NCBI RefSeq assembly: GCF_037975245.1
Contig: NC_092573.1
Span: forward strand, 2,604,501 to 2,668,500
Length of the DNA: 64,000 nucleotides
Origin: Apostichopus japonicus
Taxonomy: Eukaryota > Echinodermata > Holothuroidea > Aspidochirotida > Stichopodidae
Reading direction: 5' to 3'
Positions within the stretch are counted from its first letter, which is position 1. Every line of letters begins with the position of its first letter. Positions 26,479 through 36,000 of this stretch are shown here, piece after piece. The translations under genes and the position numbers were made by a program. The notes below the pieces were generated by a model that did not search any database, was not told where the DNA came from, and saw only the letters and a list, made by a program, of their open reading frames with translations.

Positions 26479-29400
26479 TAGTATTGAAGGTGTGTAGTCA
26501 TGGCACAATGACAACCTAAATGTTGGTCCATCTTGTGCAGAATTTTGTCCCATCAAGTAGTTTATTGTAGCCAACAATATACAGGTCTTTCTCTTGTTTA
26601 ACTGTGGTGTTAGTGTATAACGCCTCGATATATTATAAGCAGTCTCTAAGGATAGCTTTGGTCATCTGTAACGGTGCACTGCACATTCTCAGTCGATGAT
26701 GGCCTTGTCTTGTCACTCTGACGTGATTTTCGACACTGACCTTTCTTTCGCCCTCTTGTTTTCCATTGATAGAGAGAGAATCATCCACCTTCTTGCCTTG
26801 AAACCCTACAAGAAACCTGAAATTGTAGTTCGCCTTATAACCGACGGCATTAGCGAAAAGGAAAAACTCAAAATACCGGTAGCGTTGAAGGAGGTAAAGT
26901 TGCATTTATTTTCTTTCTTTCGTCTTTATACCTAGCCCAGATTGTATGTATTTGGTTCTATTCTTGGGTTGGTTGGTTGGTTTAGAGCCATCTTTCTCAG
27001 CATGGGGTCCGCAGACCCTAGGGGGTCCGTGAAACCTTTTAGGCGGCCCGTAAAGGCAAATGGGTCTGTGGAAATATTGGGTCTATAATAGCTGAAAAGC
27101 GACATTCTACCACACTGTTGAGGAAGTCAGAACAGTTTGGATGGTGCTATCCATAAAAGGGTCAAGGTCACTGGTGGTACTTGCTATGACTGGGGATCTG
27201 TGAACATTTCACTAATGTCCCTAAGGGCTCACGGATGGGAAAAGCGGGGGGGGGGACCTAGAGTTTAGGTTACTATTGTAACTAAAATAGTAAGATGCAG
27301 CTCATTTATCCATAGATGCGTTCTAACCATATCACACACCAGATCAATGTGGAAACAAGATTCTGTAATCACCTGAAAAACAGCCCAATAAAAGCTAAAA
27401 AGTATTCAAAGTTTCAAGGTATCCTTTGTGTTTGAAACAAAAATATGATTTGTTTTGTCAAATTGTCTTACAACATCTGTGACCTAGACATTTCATTCCG
27501 TTGTCTCGTTTCAGTCGGTGACTGCTCTTTCTCTTTTGCTCGCAGCTGTGGATTAGAATATTTTAAATCAATGAAATTGTTCTCCATTTGAAAACTTGCA
27601 GGTTGGCAGCATGATGAAGGATAACACCTACGTCTTGAACAAAAACCTTTACACTCAAGTCAGGGAGGATTGGCCTTTGTATTCTGATGAAGACAGGAAG
27701 ACATTAAGAAAGTTAGTGCGGGTATTTTGTGTCATGGGGGTGGGGAGGGGGAGGGGGAGGGGAAGTTGAATGGGGGCCAAAGGGCCATCTTTTTGTCTCC
27801 CTTCCTTCATCCCCTTCCCAACAAACAAATGTGCTTAGAAAATCCACTTTTTAATATATACAATAATTAGTGTATCTGTTTTTCCATAAACAACCTTCGT
27901 TTGTCCCTTAAGAAATTTATCAACATTTGACCTCTGATGAAAGTAATCAGTTTAGAAATGCATAGCAGGAAAGGAAGGAGTGAGGTTGATTATTGGAAGT
28001 ACTTCTATTATAGGCCCTACCTGTTTCTTTTCCCAATTCAAATGGATTTTGGTAGTAGATGAGGAAGAAATTTAAAGAGTGGGATGGAACTTGATATATT
28101 ATCTGTGGTGTAGCTGCCTCAGAGCTTTAGAAAATATATATATGTTTCCTTGAAATGAAATAGAGCAACTTTGACAAAATCACAATTGACCTCTAAAATG
28201 AAGGAAGTACTTTGAAGGATAGTTTCGGTATAGATTCTATCCTTCGACAAATGACCTTTTCGGTAGACAACGAGTAAAGATAAATGGCTGCCAGAGATGC
28301 TGGTAGTTTTGTACGATTGGGCACATTTCAATCTCTGCTTGCAATGTTCAGTGAGATTAAAACAGTGGAATACTCTCTGTTTAAATTGTCTCTGGTGACA
28401 TTGACACTGTCACTCTAACTAGTCATACCTTCAAGAAATAATTCTGTGGTTTGCATTTGTATTGGATTTTAAGGTTCTGTGTGTGTGTGTGTTATCCAAA
28501 AACTGTGGAGGCAAGTATTTTTGTTTGTACAACCCTGTTCCACATTTTTGCCATCTCAGTAGGAATTTGGTTATTTTGGTGTAGTAGTTTGCTGTGCAAA
28601 TACCTCATAGATTATTCTGTGGCGTCTCTTCTTTCATCTTCAGGAGAATAGAGCAGCTGAGGACGAAAGAATCTCCGATTCGGCCACAGTCTTCCCCTTC
28701 TCCGGTTAAAGTTGAAATCGATGCTAACACCGTGAAGAGGGTAAGTGTAAAAACGCCAGATCAGTTCATTATCATCGTAAACTGAAATAGGAAATGAGTT
28801 TTGTAGCAATAAAAGGGGATTGTAGATCAAGGTAGAATAGTTACTAGTTTTGAATAATTGTTTCATCATGATAGGATCTTTATGAACTTCAAAATGACTG
28901 GGGGAAGGGGGGGGGGGAGTTAGGGATCTTGTTGTCCCTGATGTTCCTAATAGGCAGTTGGGACATAGCATTAATTAATACATAAGTCTGTGTCTTTTAG
29001 GCAGCTCCACAGAAAGTTCTAAGTAAATCTGAGGTTTAGTCATTCGAAATTTGATAGGCGCATGGATTCGGTCCGTGTGTGTGTGTAGACACTGCTTGAC
29101 ATGTTGTTAACTCTCCAAATATAAAACATCCTCTCCCCTCCCTCCCTCTCCCTCCCTGTTCCACACATCCTTATCCAGTAGCTAAGAAAAGCCCCACTTC
29201 CAGGTGGGAGATAATTTGTGTTTGGTTATTTCACATATACAACATGGAAGTCAGTTATCCCACTATTTTGTTTCCATGTGTGAACACCCTTTTTGTTCTT
29301 ATTGTCACGAATCAAATTCCAGAAAAGAATCATCTTGCCAGAAGAAAAGGATTACACAGCTCCGAAGAAAGCCCGAATCGCTCACAACAGAAGCCATCAG

Positions 29401-32069
29401 CCTTCAGAGGGGAAGATCAGTCCTGCCCAGTCCAACTCCTCTCAGCCCCCCACTCCTCAGAGTGGGTCGTACCAGCCCTCGGTATCGTCTCCCTCGATCA
29501 GTACTACGAAGTATTCTCCAGACAGTAGTAATTCCAACGATGTCGTCACTCCCTCAACAAAAACCATTCCAAAGAGAGCGGGGGAGGCGGCGTCGTACGA
29601 CGACCCTTATTCGGCTCCCGCCGTCAAGAAAGACCACCAGGGGACCCCATCGCCTGCCGGTCAGGTCTCGAGTAGTGCCCCAGAATATATCACGTGAGTT
29701 ATTTACCACAGGAAGCTGGTATCGATCAACTGTGAATTTATTTGGTCTCCTATTTAAGATATAGAATAATCCAATTCAGCAATGATTTTCAGGAGCCAAC
29801 AAAGTGGTGCATGAGGTCACCGTGTCCATGATTCATAACTTGTCAACGTACCAAATCATATTGCAGATGGTGTACTTGGAAGTTTTACAGCTACACATAG
29901 AACCGTGATTGGGAGGGGTTGGGGGAATGACGGGGGTTGGGGGGAGCAGTTCCTCTTTACTCCACTTCATGCATGATTGTCATTGGTTGAATGTTTTCTC
30001 AGCCCTCAACTTGCCCATCTGTTTGGTGTCTTCTCATGTGACATATATGTTTATATCGGAAACAGTAACTCACAATTACATCTTTCTCTCTTTGTGGAGA
30101 ATATTGAGCAGCAAATGACAGTCAGAGAGAAAATGAAATAGTGGAGATGAATCGAGTGGCTATTGTCCCTTACTGAATATTCAAACCAGACAGGGCCCTG
30201 GGGCTGCTCATTGGCTTCTGGAAGCATATGTACTTACTATCATTCTGTGCCATGGAAACAAGCTAAAGGGTGATAATGGACGAATGAAAGTTAGATGAAG
30301 ACTTTTATGTAATATTTATGTGGTAACCGTTCTATTTTGTGGAAGAGAAGTTACATTGGGATGATACTAAGTTGCATCATCATAATTTCAGAATGCAAAT
30401 AAGCATTTCTTGGGGATAAAGTTTTTTTTCTTTTTTTGGTCAGATGCTGGAAAGAAGAGATTTTGCACATAAAGTGTTAACCTATTCATTAACTCTTTAG
30501 CTCTCTGTTTATACATTTCCAACAGAGAATTTCCACCAATCACAACGAAAGATCAACGAATACGATACAAGAAACAGTTTTACAAGGAATATCCGGAATA
30601 CGAAAAAATCAGCAAAGATATCATGAGAGTGACAGAGGTGTTCACCGATTTGAAGAACCGACTCGCTAATGCCAAGATCGGAAGTGCGGAACACGAACAG
30701 ATTGAAGAAAAGATCCTAGCTGAAAATAAGAAGGTTCAGGAAGTAAGTAACAGTTGTTGCATTCACCTTCTCAAAATTGGCTACATGTAATAATAATGTG
30801 TGTTTCAATCGCTTTTGCCAGTTGCATTTGCAGCCAAATTTGTCCGTCTCAATCTGGAACGGTTTAAGCAAGCACTATTTTTGTAGAGTTTGTTATGTCA
30901 ATGTGTCACCGGATGTTTAGAATTGTGAGAAAATATTTTGCTTTTGCCGAAACAAACATGAGTCCATGGCGTTAACCAACCACAGTTTTACAGCAGTGTA
31001 ACCCACTCTACTTATCACATAAACATTGGGACTGAACCGGTAATTGTAGTTACTAGTTGAAGTTAACTACTGTATAATGAAGTCAGCTAACTCACAGTTG
31101 TTGATTCCTAGTCAGAGGCGAAAGGAATCTATGCGATGGCGTGTGTGTGTGTGTGTGTGGTATGTGGGTCTGTCTTATTGAGTACAAGAAGCCTTTTGTT
31201 TCTGTGAAGTTCAATGGTTGAGGTCAACAGAGGTCAAAGTCAGAGAACTTTGTAAACATGATAACTCAAAAAGTACACCTTTGTTGAACTTTAAATGGTA
31301 TGTAGATTCAGCTTATTGTGTACAAAAACCCTATCGAAACTGGTGGAGGTCAAAGATCATGTGAGGTCAACGTTCAAATGAAAGTCTGCAAATATGGTAA
31401 ACACCATAACACAAGAAGTACATACTTGTCTTGAACAAGTATTTAAAGGCATTTGCTAGCTCAAAGTTGGTAAAATGTGTCTGTATTTCACAAAGGAAGA
31501 CCGTTCTTTCTGGATATTGAAACATTTGGTTTAGAATTCTATACTTCAAAATCCTTATGAGTGAATGACATGGTTGATGGCCATAATGGATTTCTACAAA
31601 TCTTTTCTGGTTCTCACTTATTCTTGGACAAATTTAACTGGCTTGCTCTGCATTAGTCAGGTAGTAACCGTATTTTGAATTTTTAACAAATTGTTTGGCA
31701 AGAAATCACAATGCTAATTGGCTTACTGGTTCCGTTCAAAATCTATGAGACGTTCGCTACAATAATAAAAGAGAGGTAGGATGTGATTCATTTTTCTTTG
31801 TGATATTGTCTGGAGTGCATCCATATAACGATTAGGATTTTAGAGCATTCTCTTTTGCAATCTGATTGCGAAACTTACCTCTGTTTTATAGCTGTTTCCA
31901 TTTCTTGGAAGTAGATAACCGAATGAAACTGTTCAATTTTTAAATTTTTTTTCATTCGCAGCAAAGAGCAGACTTCAAGACGATGAGTACACGATACAAA
32001 TATTTACACGAGAAACTTTCGTACGTTAAAAAGATGATCGCAAATTACGACAAAGAGAATTGCCACTGA
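6457..32069 (+). CDS. ELL: RNA polymerase II elongation factor ELL (complete, 11 coding exons)
   Basis: Joined exons: 6457-6591, 14835-14882, 15992-16119, 24040-24168, 24925-25242, 26773-26893, 27602-27711, 28644-28740, 29323-29693, 30526-30742, 31962-32069. Together they give 1782 nt and 593 residues, close to vertebrate ELL and ELL2 (just over 600). ELL is a nuclear factor that suppresses Pol II pausing and works in the super and little elongation complexes with EAF, AFF4 and P-TEFb; this is family knowledge. Residues 1 to about 250 match the ELL N-terminal domain ([38 protein letters not shown]). Residues about 253-345 match the winged-helix-like region ([30 protein letters not shown]). 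Residues about 370-480 are a Ser/Pro-rich linker. Residues about 480-590 match the occludin/ELL domain ([32 protein letters not shown]), which in vertebrates binds AFF4. All junctions keep phase, and there is no stop or frameshift. The start is the first ATG in frame with the conserved N-terminus. A single ELL gene is usual in invertebrates, so ELL versus ELL2 is not resolved. Confidence 0.93.
11885..11985. repeat. Cryptic TACTGTA-type simple repeat
   Basis: Degenerate repeats of TACTGTA, GTACAGTA and TATACTGTG are packed into about 100 bp. The word GTACAGT or its complement ACTGTAC also recurs widely elsewhere in the window. Confidence 0.55.
14208..14516 (-). pseudogene. LINE reverse-transcriptase C-terminal remnant
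   Basis: The reverse strand encodes a tail typical of non-LTR (CR1/L2/jockey-like) elements. Upstream it reads [19 protein letters not shown], then, after one frameshift near 14405-14420, [18 protein letters not shown], and ends at a TAA at 14287-14289. The PRTxxDWNxLP motif is a hallmark of these elements just before the end of the RT ORF. An ATTCAGATTCAG-like 3' tail lies near 14208-14218. The piece is truncated at the 5' side, frameshifted and inactive. Confidence 0.75.
14835..14882 (+). CDS. ELL: ELL exon 2, 48 nt (residues 46-61)
   Basis: A small exon between TTCAG and GTAAGT, phase 0 at both ends. It encodes [13 protein letters not shown], matching vertebrate SLRPSIRFQGSQG. It can be skipped without changing frame. 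It is too short to be found by an ORF search. Confidence 0.9.
14883..15991 (+). other. ELL: ELL intron 2 (1.1 kb)
   Basis: Contains a C-rich pyrimidine tract near 15250-15280. No further exon or mobile element was recognised. Confidence 0.7.
15992..16119 (+). CDS. ELL: ELL exon 3 (residues 62-104)
   Basis: The exon lies between ATGCAG and GTAAGT, entering at phase 0 and leaving at phase 2. It encodes AITVPR...[11 protein letters not shown], aligned with vertebrate HISIPQ...GSFDCIQQYVSS. The correct frame differs from the longer open frame starting at 15978. Confidence 0.9.
18571..18860 (+). mobile_element. tRNA-derived SINE
   Basis: The head has a Pol III A-box-like TGGTCGAGTGA (18576-18586) and a perfect B box GGTTCGATTCC (18643-18653). 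Flanking CGCCA and TGGCG could pair as a tRNA acceptor stem. An unrelated body of about 200 bp follows, with an AAGCC...GGCTTCT hairpin near 18798-18813. The spacing and extra sequence rule out a working tRNA. The 3' end is uncertain. Confidence 0.7.
21459..21630. repeat. 36-bp minisatellite, about 5 copies
   Basis: Units start at 21459, 21495, 21531, 21570 and 21606, so the spacing is 36, 36, 39 and 36 bp. Each begins with (T/C)TCAC and carries GCTAA and TTTCTAAATGT. All periods are multiples of three, which keeps frames open on both strands and creates spurious ORFs. Confidence 0.85.
22091..22280. repeat. Three tandem copies of a 59-69 bp unit
   Basis: Units begin at 22091, 22160 and 22219. 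Each has TGTTG...GGGTTAAACAGTTTTCT and ends with GTAGTTATGTTGTTG. The copies differ mainly by small indels. Confidence 0.85.
24040..24168 (+). CDS. ELL: ELL exon 4 (residues 104-147)
   Basis: The acceptor is ATCAAAG and the donor is GTGAGA; phase 2 at both ends. It encodes [22 protein letters not shown], matching vertebrate LDCLGSIQDKITVCATDDSYQK. Two acceptors 3 nt apart (AAGAAG, 24037-24042) are both usable and would add or drop one Arg codon. Confidence 0.9.
24169..24924 (+). other. ELL: ELL intron 4 with long G-runs
   Basis: Two guanine-rich tracts, about 24284-24317 and 24466-24482, could form G-quadruplexes in the pre-mRNA. Nothing else was recognised. Confidence 0.6.
24925..25242 (+). 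CDS. ELL: ELL exon 5 (residues 147-253)
   Basis: The exon lies between ACGCAG and GTAAAA, phase 2 at both ends, 318 nt. It encodes the end of the N-terminal domain ([18 protein letters not shown], like vertebrate YLGKKVQFRKP). A Ser/Pro/Thr-rich linker follows, with a basic stretch ([12 protein letters not shown]) leading into the winged-helix region. Confidence 0.9.
25243..26772 (+). other. ELL: ELL intron 5
   Basis: Contains TA-rich DNA (25270-25340), a C-rich tract near 25457-25495 and the duplicated block with (TA)n described separately. No exon was recognised. Confidence 0.6.
26155..26476. repeat. 63-bp duplication with (TA)n arrays
   Basis: A 63-bp block at 26155-26217 is repeated essentially identically at 26379-26441. 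The second copy is bounded on both sides by long (TA)n arrays (about 26319-26380 and 26443-26476). The copies are 224 bp apart, which points to a recent duplication by slippage or break repair at the TA array. Confidence 0.85.
26773..26893 (+). CDS. ELL: ELL exon 6 (residues 253-293)
   Basis: The acceptor is ATTGATAG and the donor is GTAAAG; it enters at phase 2 and leaves at phase 0. It encodes [22 protein letters not shown], very close to vertebrate RDRVLHLLALRPYRKAELLLRL. This is the best-conserved part of the family. Confidence 0.93.
26894..27601 (+). other. ELL: ELL intron 6
   Basis: Apart from the hAT-like remnant annotated at 26990-27270, it holds only AT-rich sequence with an acceptor tract at its end. 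Confidence 0.6.
26990..27270. mobile_element. Probable decayed hAT-like element
   Basis: The left part carries TTTCTCAGCATGGGGTCCG followed by GACCCTAGGGGGTCCGTGAA, a pattern common at ends of hAT (Charlie-like) elements. The right end is not clear. The possible flanks TTTAGAG and CCTAGAG match only in part. It contains a poly-G run near 27247. Confidence 0.35.
27602..27711 (+). CDS. ELL: ELL exon 7 (residues 294-330)
   Basis: The acceptor is CTTGCAG. The donor GTTAGT at 27712 was chosen because only a phase-2 exit keeps exon 8 in frame. It encodes [36 protein letters not shown], like vertebrate VANMSAKDGTCTL...VQKDWPGYSEGDQQLLKR. A G-run tract follows the donor within 25 nt. Confidence 0.88.
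27712..28643 (+). other. ELL: ELL intron 7
   Basis: Has the G-run tract after the donor, a short TA run near 28135, and a (GT)n stretch near 28478. No exon was recognised. Confidence 0.6.
27736..27762 (+). promoter_or_regulatory. G-run tract just after exon 7 donor
   Basis: Five or more runs of four to five guanines separated by single bases start 24 nt after the weak donor GTTAGT. Intronic G-runs near weak donors are known binding sites for hnRNP H/F and can form G-quadruplexes. The role here is inferred. Confidence 0.5.
28644..28740 (+). CDS. ELL: ELL exon 8 (residues 330-362)
   Basis: The acceptor is ATCTTCAG and the donor is GTAAGT; it enters at phase 2 and leaves at phase 0. It encodes [20 protein letters not shown] and more, corresponding to the end of the conserved region and the start of the Ser/Pro-rich linker. 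Confidence 0.87.
28741..29322 (+). other. ELL: ELL intron 8, with a candidate 33-nt cassette exon
   Basis: At 29001-29033 a segment lies between a good acceptor (GTCTTTTAG) and a weak donor (GTTTAG). It is 33 nt long, open, and phase-compatible with exons 8 and 9 (both phase 0 here). It would encode [11 protein letters not shown]. Whether it is spliced in is unknown. Confidence 0.3.
29323..29693 (+). CDS. ELL: ELL exon 9, Ser/Pro-rich linker (residues 363-486)
   Basis: The acceptor is ATTCCAG and the donor is GTGAGT; it enters at phase 0 and leaves at phase 2, 371 nt, the largest exon. It encodes [21 protein letters not shown] (compare vertebrate PLANKKPRISH), a long Ser/Pro/Gln-rich low-complexity linker, and PEYIT at the entrance to the occludin domain (vertebrate PDYLLKY). 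Confidence 0.9.
29694..30525 (+). other. ELL: ELL intron 9
   Basis: AT-rich with a G-rich tract near 29909-29945 and a T-run near 30421. No exon or mobile element was recognised. Confidence 0.6.
30526..30742 (+). CDS. ELL: ELL exon 10, occludin/ELL domain part 1 (residues 486-558)
   Basis: The acceptor is TCCAACAG and the donor is GTAAGT; it enters at phase 2 and leaves at phase 0. It encodes [31 protein letters not shown] and a following helix. The pattern YKxxFxxEYxEY is diagnostic of the occludin/ELL homology domain, a helical bundle. Confidence 0.93.
30743..31961 (+). other. ELL: ELL intron 10
   Basis: Contains a (GT)n microsatellite (31141-31158). From about 31200 there are several partly similar phrases (GTCAAAG, AACTCAAAAAGTAC, ACACAAGAAGTAC) that hint at an old duplicated repeat. 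No exon was recognised. Confidence 0.55.
31141..31158. repeat. (GT)n microsatellite
   Basis: Nine GT dinucleotides in ELL intron 10. Confidence 0.9.
31962..32069 (+). CDS. ELL: ELL exon 11, domain end and stop (residues 559-593)
   Basis: The acceptor is TTCGCAG, entering at phase 0. It encodes the last helix ([22 protein letters not shown]), aligned with vertebrate HRCEYLHSKLAHIKRLIAEYD. The stop TGA is at 32067-32069. Confidence 0.93.
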   Translation, partial: QRADFKTMSTRYKYLHEKLSYVKKMIANYDKENCH

Positions 32070-32607
32070 AGGGAGCAATAAAAACCCTGGACTGCTCGGG
32101 TCAAGTGAAAGACGGTTTTCCTTCTGATTTAATTTATTGTCTGCTTTACCTTCCCTGGCCAGCTGGCGGAGTTTTCAAGAATAATTTTTTCTTCAAATTA
32201 ATCGTCTGGAGCATTACAATCTGTGAAATGCCGAGATTATTACAAGTTATGCAGATCAGACAAGACTAATTATAGGTCATATGTTGCGACCGTCTGAAGA
32301 GAGATGCACAGTTGGAACGAGTTGATCTTGGAGCCGAGGTTTGTTACGATTGTCCAAAGCTTTAAGAATGACCAGCAAGACCATAGGCAGGATGGGCTTC
32401 TTTTTGCAGAGCCTGTTATATACCAACTCTTCTTTTCCAGCAGTTGATCGCAAAGGGTAGTTTCTCTACTGTAAACACTTTCTATTCATAGTCAGAAAAT
32501 GTTTCATCTATAAATTTAATGTGTTTTTTTCTTAATAATTTATTTTGGGCAATGTACTTTGAAGACTACAAATCACTTAACCATATGTGCTACCCTTTTC
32601 CATTTCA
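32070..32607 (+). other. ELL: ELL 3' UTR (proximal)
   Basis: AATAAA occurs at 32077-32082, only 8 nt after the stop, and is probably too close to be the main signal. The next good signal is ATTAAA at 32607-32612, at the edge of a MITE. The true 3' end cannot be set from sequence alone. Confidence 0.5.
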
Positions 32608-33084
32608 TTAAAGGGAAATACTGGTATCAGAAAATGTGACATTTTCAGGGAAAACAAACATAGTGTGTAATTGATAAAGTGAAAAATGCAATCTCAATGT
32701 GTCTTGTTACCAACTGAAAGATGACTTTTTTTTGTGCCACATAAATCACTTTGATCGAATGGAAAAGTGAAGATACAATTTTAATATTCACTAGAATCGA
32801 TTTTAACTAAATTTTGAGTCTTCATCAGTAAACAAATTATTTGTAAAACAGGATAAAATATCCTCCATGGATAAATGATTTGTACATTATAAACAAAAAA
32901 GTAATTCCTTTATAAAACAATTTGTGACGAAAACGTTAAAAACTGCAATATAAAGCTTCACAAAAATGTTCTCCTTGTTTGATAACACAAGTTATCAGTG
33001 TTTGGTTTCATCCGCTCAGCGGAAAAAAAATTAGCATTTTTGTTTTGAAAAATGTCAGATTCGACCACCAGAATGTCCCTTTAA
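32608..33084. mobile_element. TTAA-flanked MITE downstream of ELL
   Basis: The element is 32612-33080 (469 bp) between two TTAA tetramers (32608-32611 and 33081-33084). Its ends, AGGGAAATACTGGT and the reverse complement AGGGACATTCTGGT, match at 12 of 14 positions. TTAA target sites are typical of piggyBac-type transposition, but the superfamily is not certain. There is no transposase ORF. Confidence 0.7.
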
Positions 33085-36000
33085 TCTCTAAACCATTGAG
33101 TGCATTATGATGCTGCAGTTACAAAATTAGCACACACACCAAGTTTTCTAGTCTGTGCCTGACCAACATATTGAGAGAGTTAGTCATCTGTGGTTGTGAG
33201 CTCTTATCTTGGTTTGAACTCTGGATCAAAAGTTAGGAGGTGGATTGCTTATCAATCTCTTTTCAGTTTCTCATCCATCTGGAACAAAGCTTTGATTTTT
33301 GGCATATGTGCATTATTATTATCATTATTATGATTATTTTTTATTAATTAGTAGTATTGGAGTCTACCAGAATAATAACTGTGAAAAGTACTCGAAGGAT
33401 TCCCTTCGACTTAACTTCAAAATTTCAAGAGTATTTCTGTCGTGGAAAAAAGGTATTGGTTATTGCTAGACATTATCCAGAATTACTGTGAAATATATTC
33501 AGTTGTAGTTGAGAAGAGGGGACGGGACAGGGGGTTGAATGAGGTGACAAGGGGGTAGGGAAGGTTCCCCTCCCTCCATACATATCAGTCATTCCCACAA
33601 TTTTGCATTGAATCATGCAAATTGGAATTGTGTCAGGATATATCTCAAGCGATTCAGGTTGAAAACCCATTCTTGTTTAAGATTGAGTTAACGAGTCAGA
33701 CGGCTTGTTTAAGTTGATAATCAGTTTGATGCTGAATGTACATGTGATAGTCTCAGCGAAGTCAGAACAAAGAGAAAGTGAAAATGAGGGTGATCAACTT
33801 GAACAAAGACTGGAGGAATTAAGTGGTCTGTAAGTACTATAGACTATAATTATGCTATTGAATACTTCCATACTAATATGCAGTTTCGATTTAGCAAAGT
33901 AAGAATATTTTTATTCCTGGTTTCTCTTTTGTAAACCAAGACTTCTGATATTGGCCAATAAGATCACTGAAATGACTATTTTGTAACACAGTAAGGACAC
34001 AGTTTTTAAGTTGATGTTAATCATTGGCATGAAATAATTCAAACTTTTTCTTATATGGCAGCAACAGTTTTGATGTGCTGTTTCAGTTATTATTGCTATT
34101 TCACACAAGAAGAAACAAACTCAGGCTGGTACCAGGTGCCCTGTTCCAGAGATTATTTAAGTCAGTTGTGGAAAGAAGTAAAAAGAGTAATTTACATATG
34201 CAAGTGGGATATACACCTTTTGAGTTAAGGCCAAAAGTTAAGAAGTACATCTGAAGGCTGGTTGTAACAAGAGCAATCAAAGTGGATCCCATTGATTTAT
34301 TTCTATCATGACTTATGACCCCACAACAGCCCCAAATGGTACATAAACAGAACTTTCAATACCTAAACACTTGCCACTATGCTGTGATCATAGGCCTGCC
34401 AAGCTGGTAAATCTTTCCAGCATGCATGGTACTGCTGTTATGTCACTCTCACCAATTGCCAAATGGTGATGCTGTCTGCTACTTCCGAAGTGATCACTGA
34501 AGAATCCTTTGTGGAGGGTATCGTTAACTGTTTACCATTTAGCTGGTACCAGTTATATACTTAATATAATAGTCAGTCTCTGTGAGCAGTAACACACAGC
34601 TGTCTAAATTCAAACATCAAATTTGCTTGAAATTATCTAAGGTATTGCATGTTAAATTACTTTCATTTTTCCTTTGGTGAGACATTTCATCTTCTTCTTT
34701 TTTTTTCTTTTTTTTTTTTGTGTTTTAAGTTTTGCTTTTAAATAGTGTGTGAAAAAAAGTATTAATATCTGAAACAGACATTTGTTAGTGAGGAAACTAT
34801 GTGGTCATTCTGGGTTTTCGTTTGTTCTCGTTTTAGTTCTTGTAGGGTGGAAGAGGGGTGCAGTGGTATACCAGGTTCAATATCTGCAAATTGATATGTA
34901 TCTTCAGATGCATTTATGGGTTCAAAATGTCCGCTTGAGTGTGAGACAAGCCATAGCAAAGCACACACACACACACACACAAAAACGTTGAAGGTAGGAA
35001 ATGCAGAGACGAAAATTTAACTATTTATTGATCAATTACGTTTTCATATTTGGGGAACCTCAATAATAATTATTATGTAATGTTTGGGTTATTTAAACTA
35101 CTTGTTTACTTGTTTATCATGATGGAAGAAACGGCTGCATGCATATTCATAGGATTTAGTGAATGGGATATGTTGAACCTTAGAAAGGTTTTGTTCTAAA
35201 GATAACAATGAAAATATAACTTAATATAATATTTAATCTCTTTCTTTCTTCAGATTGGTTCGGTAGAGGTAGAAACCATTATCTAATCCTTTTTGAATGC
35301 CAAATGTTTTAGTAAAGTACCAAGAAATACTTCAAATGTTAAAGAGATCAAGAGTGGTTCTTATATCAATCAGTGCTGGTTCTTATAACGGATAAACCTG
35401 GGACATAAATTTTTCTTATGCCGTTTTTCCAATACTGTTTGTACAATATTGTTACTTCAATATGTTGCCTAAAGGTGCTTGATTTAAATGTTTTGAAACT
35501 CTAAATCCTTAGCTAAGATAGAAAATACACAATATCCTTGTTTTGTGCTGGAATCTTTAGGAACAGGTTTCAATTAATTGCTAGTCAGAAAATGAAAAAG
35601 AAAAGTGATTGATGTTGGAGATGCCATTCGAGAATAATATCCTTGGGGTTAAGATATTCTCTGATAGATTTCATTTTGTTATGCAATGTATATGGATTTT
35701 AGAGCAGTTGCAAATGTATAAGAAAACTACAAATTAAAGTTTTTCTTCTTCTTTAGATCTTTTGCATCATGATGTCCAAAAGAAATGAAAGTAAGAGGTA
35801 GACATATCAAAATGTGGAATTGGTGCATTATCATGTGGTATGAACAGGGCCAATGTGGCACTGACTATTCAGTATGCTAAACTTGAAACATGGATATTCA
35901 GCTCATGATAGGGTCCAAAATTAACCAGTTGGGATAATTCTCTAAAGCTAATACCACGCTATAATGTCCTCCCATATCATGCTTCAAGCCACTTGTACTG

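Noticed and set aside
26226-26497. Frames encoding IYIYIY repeats
   Set aside because: Pure (TA)n translation.
27712-27721. Alternative ELL exon 7 donor at 27721 (GTATTT)
   Set aside because: It would leave phase 0 and put exon 8 out of frame; GTTAGT at 27712 restores the ELL alignment.
29204-29764. Longer frames overlapping ELL exon 9 in other phases
   Set aside because: Only the phase that continues exons 8 and 10 gives ELL-like sequence; the others are shadows.
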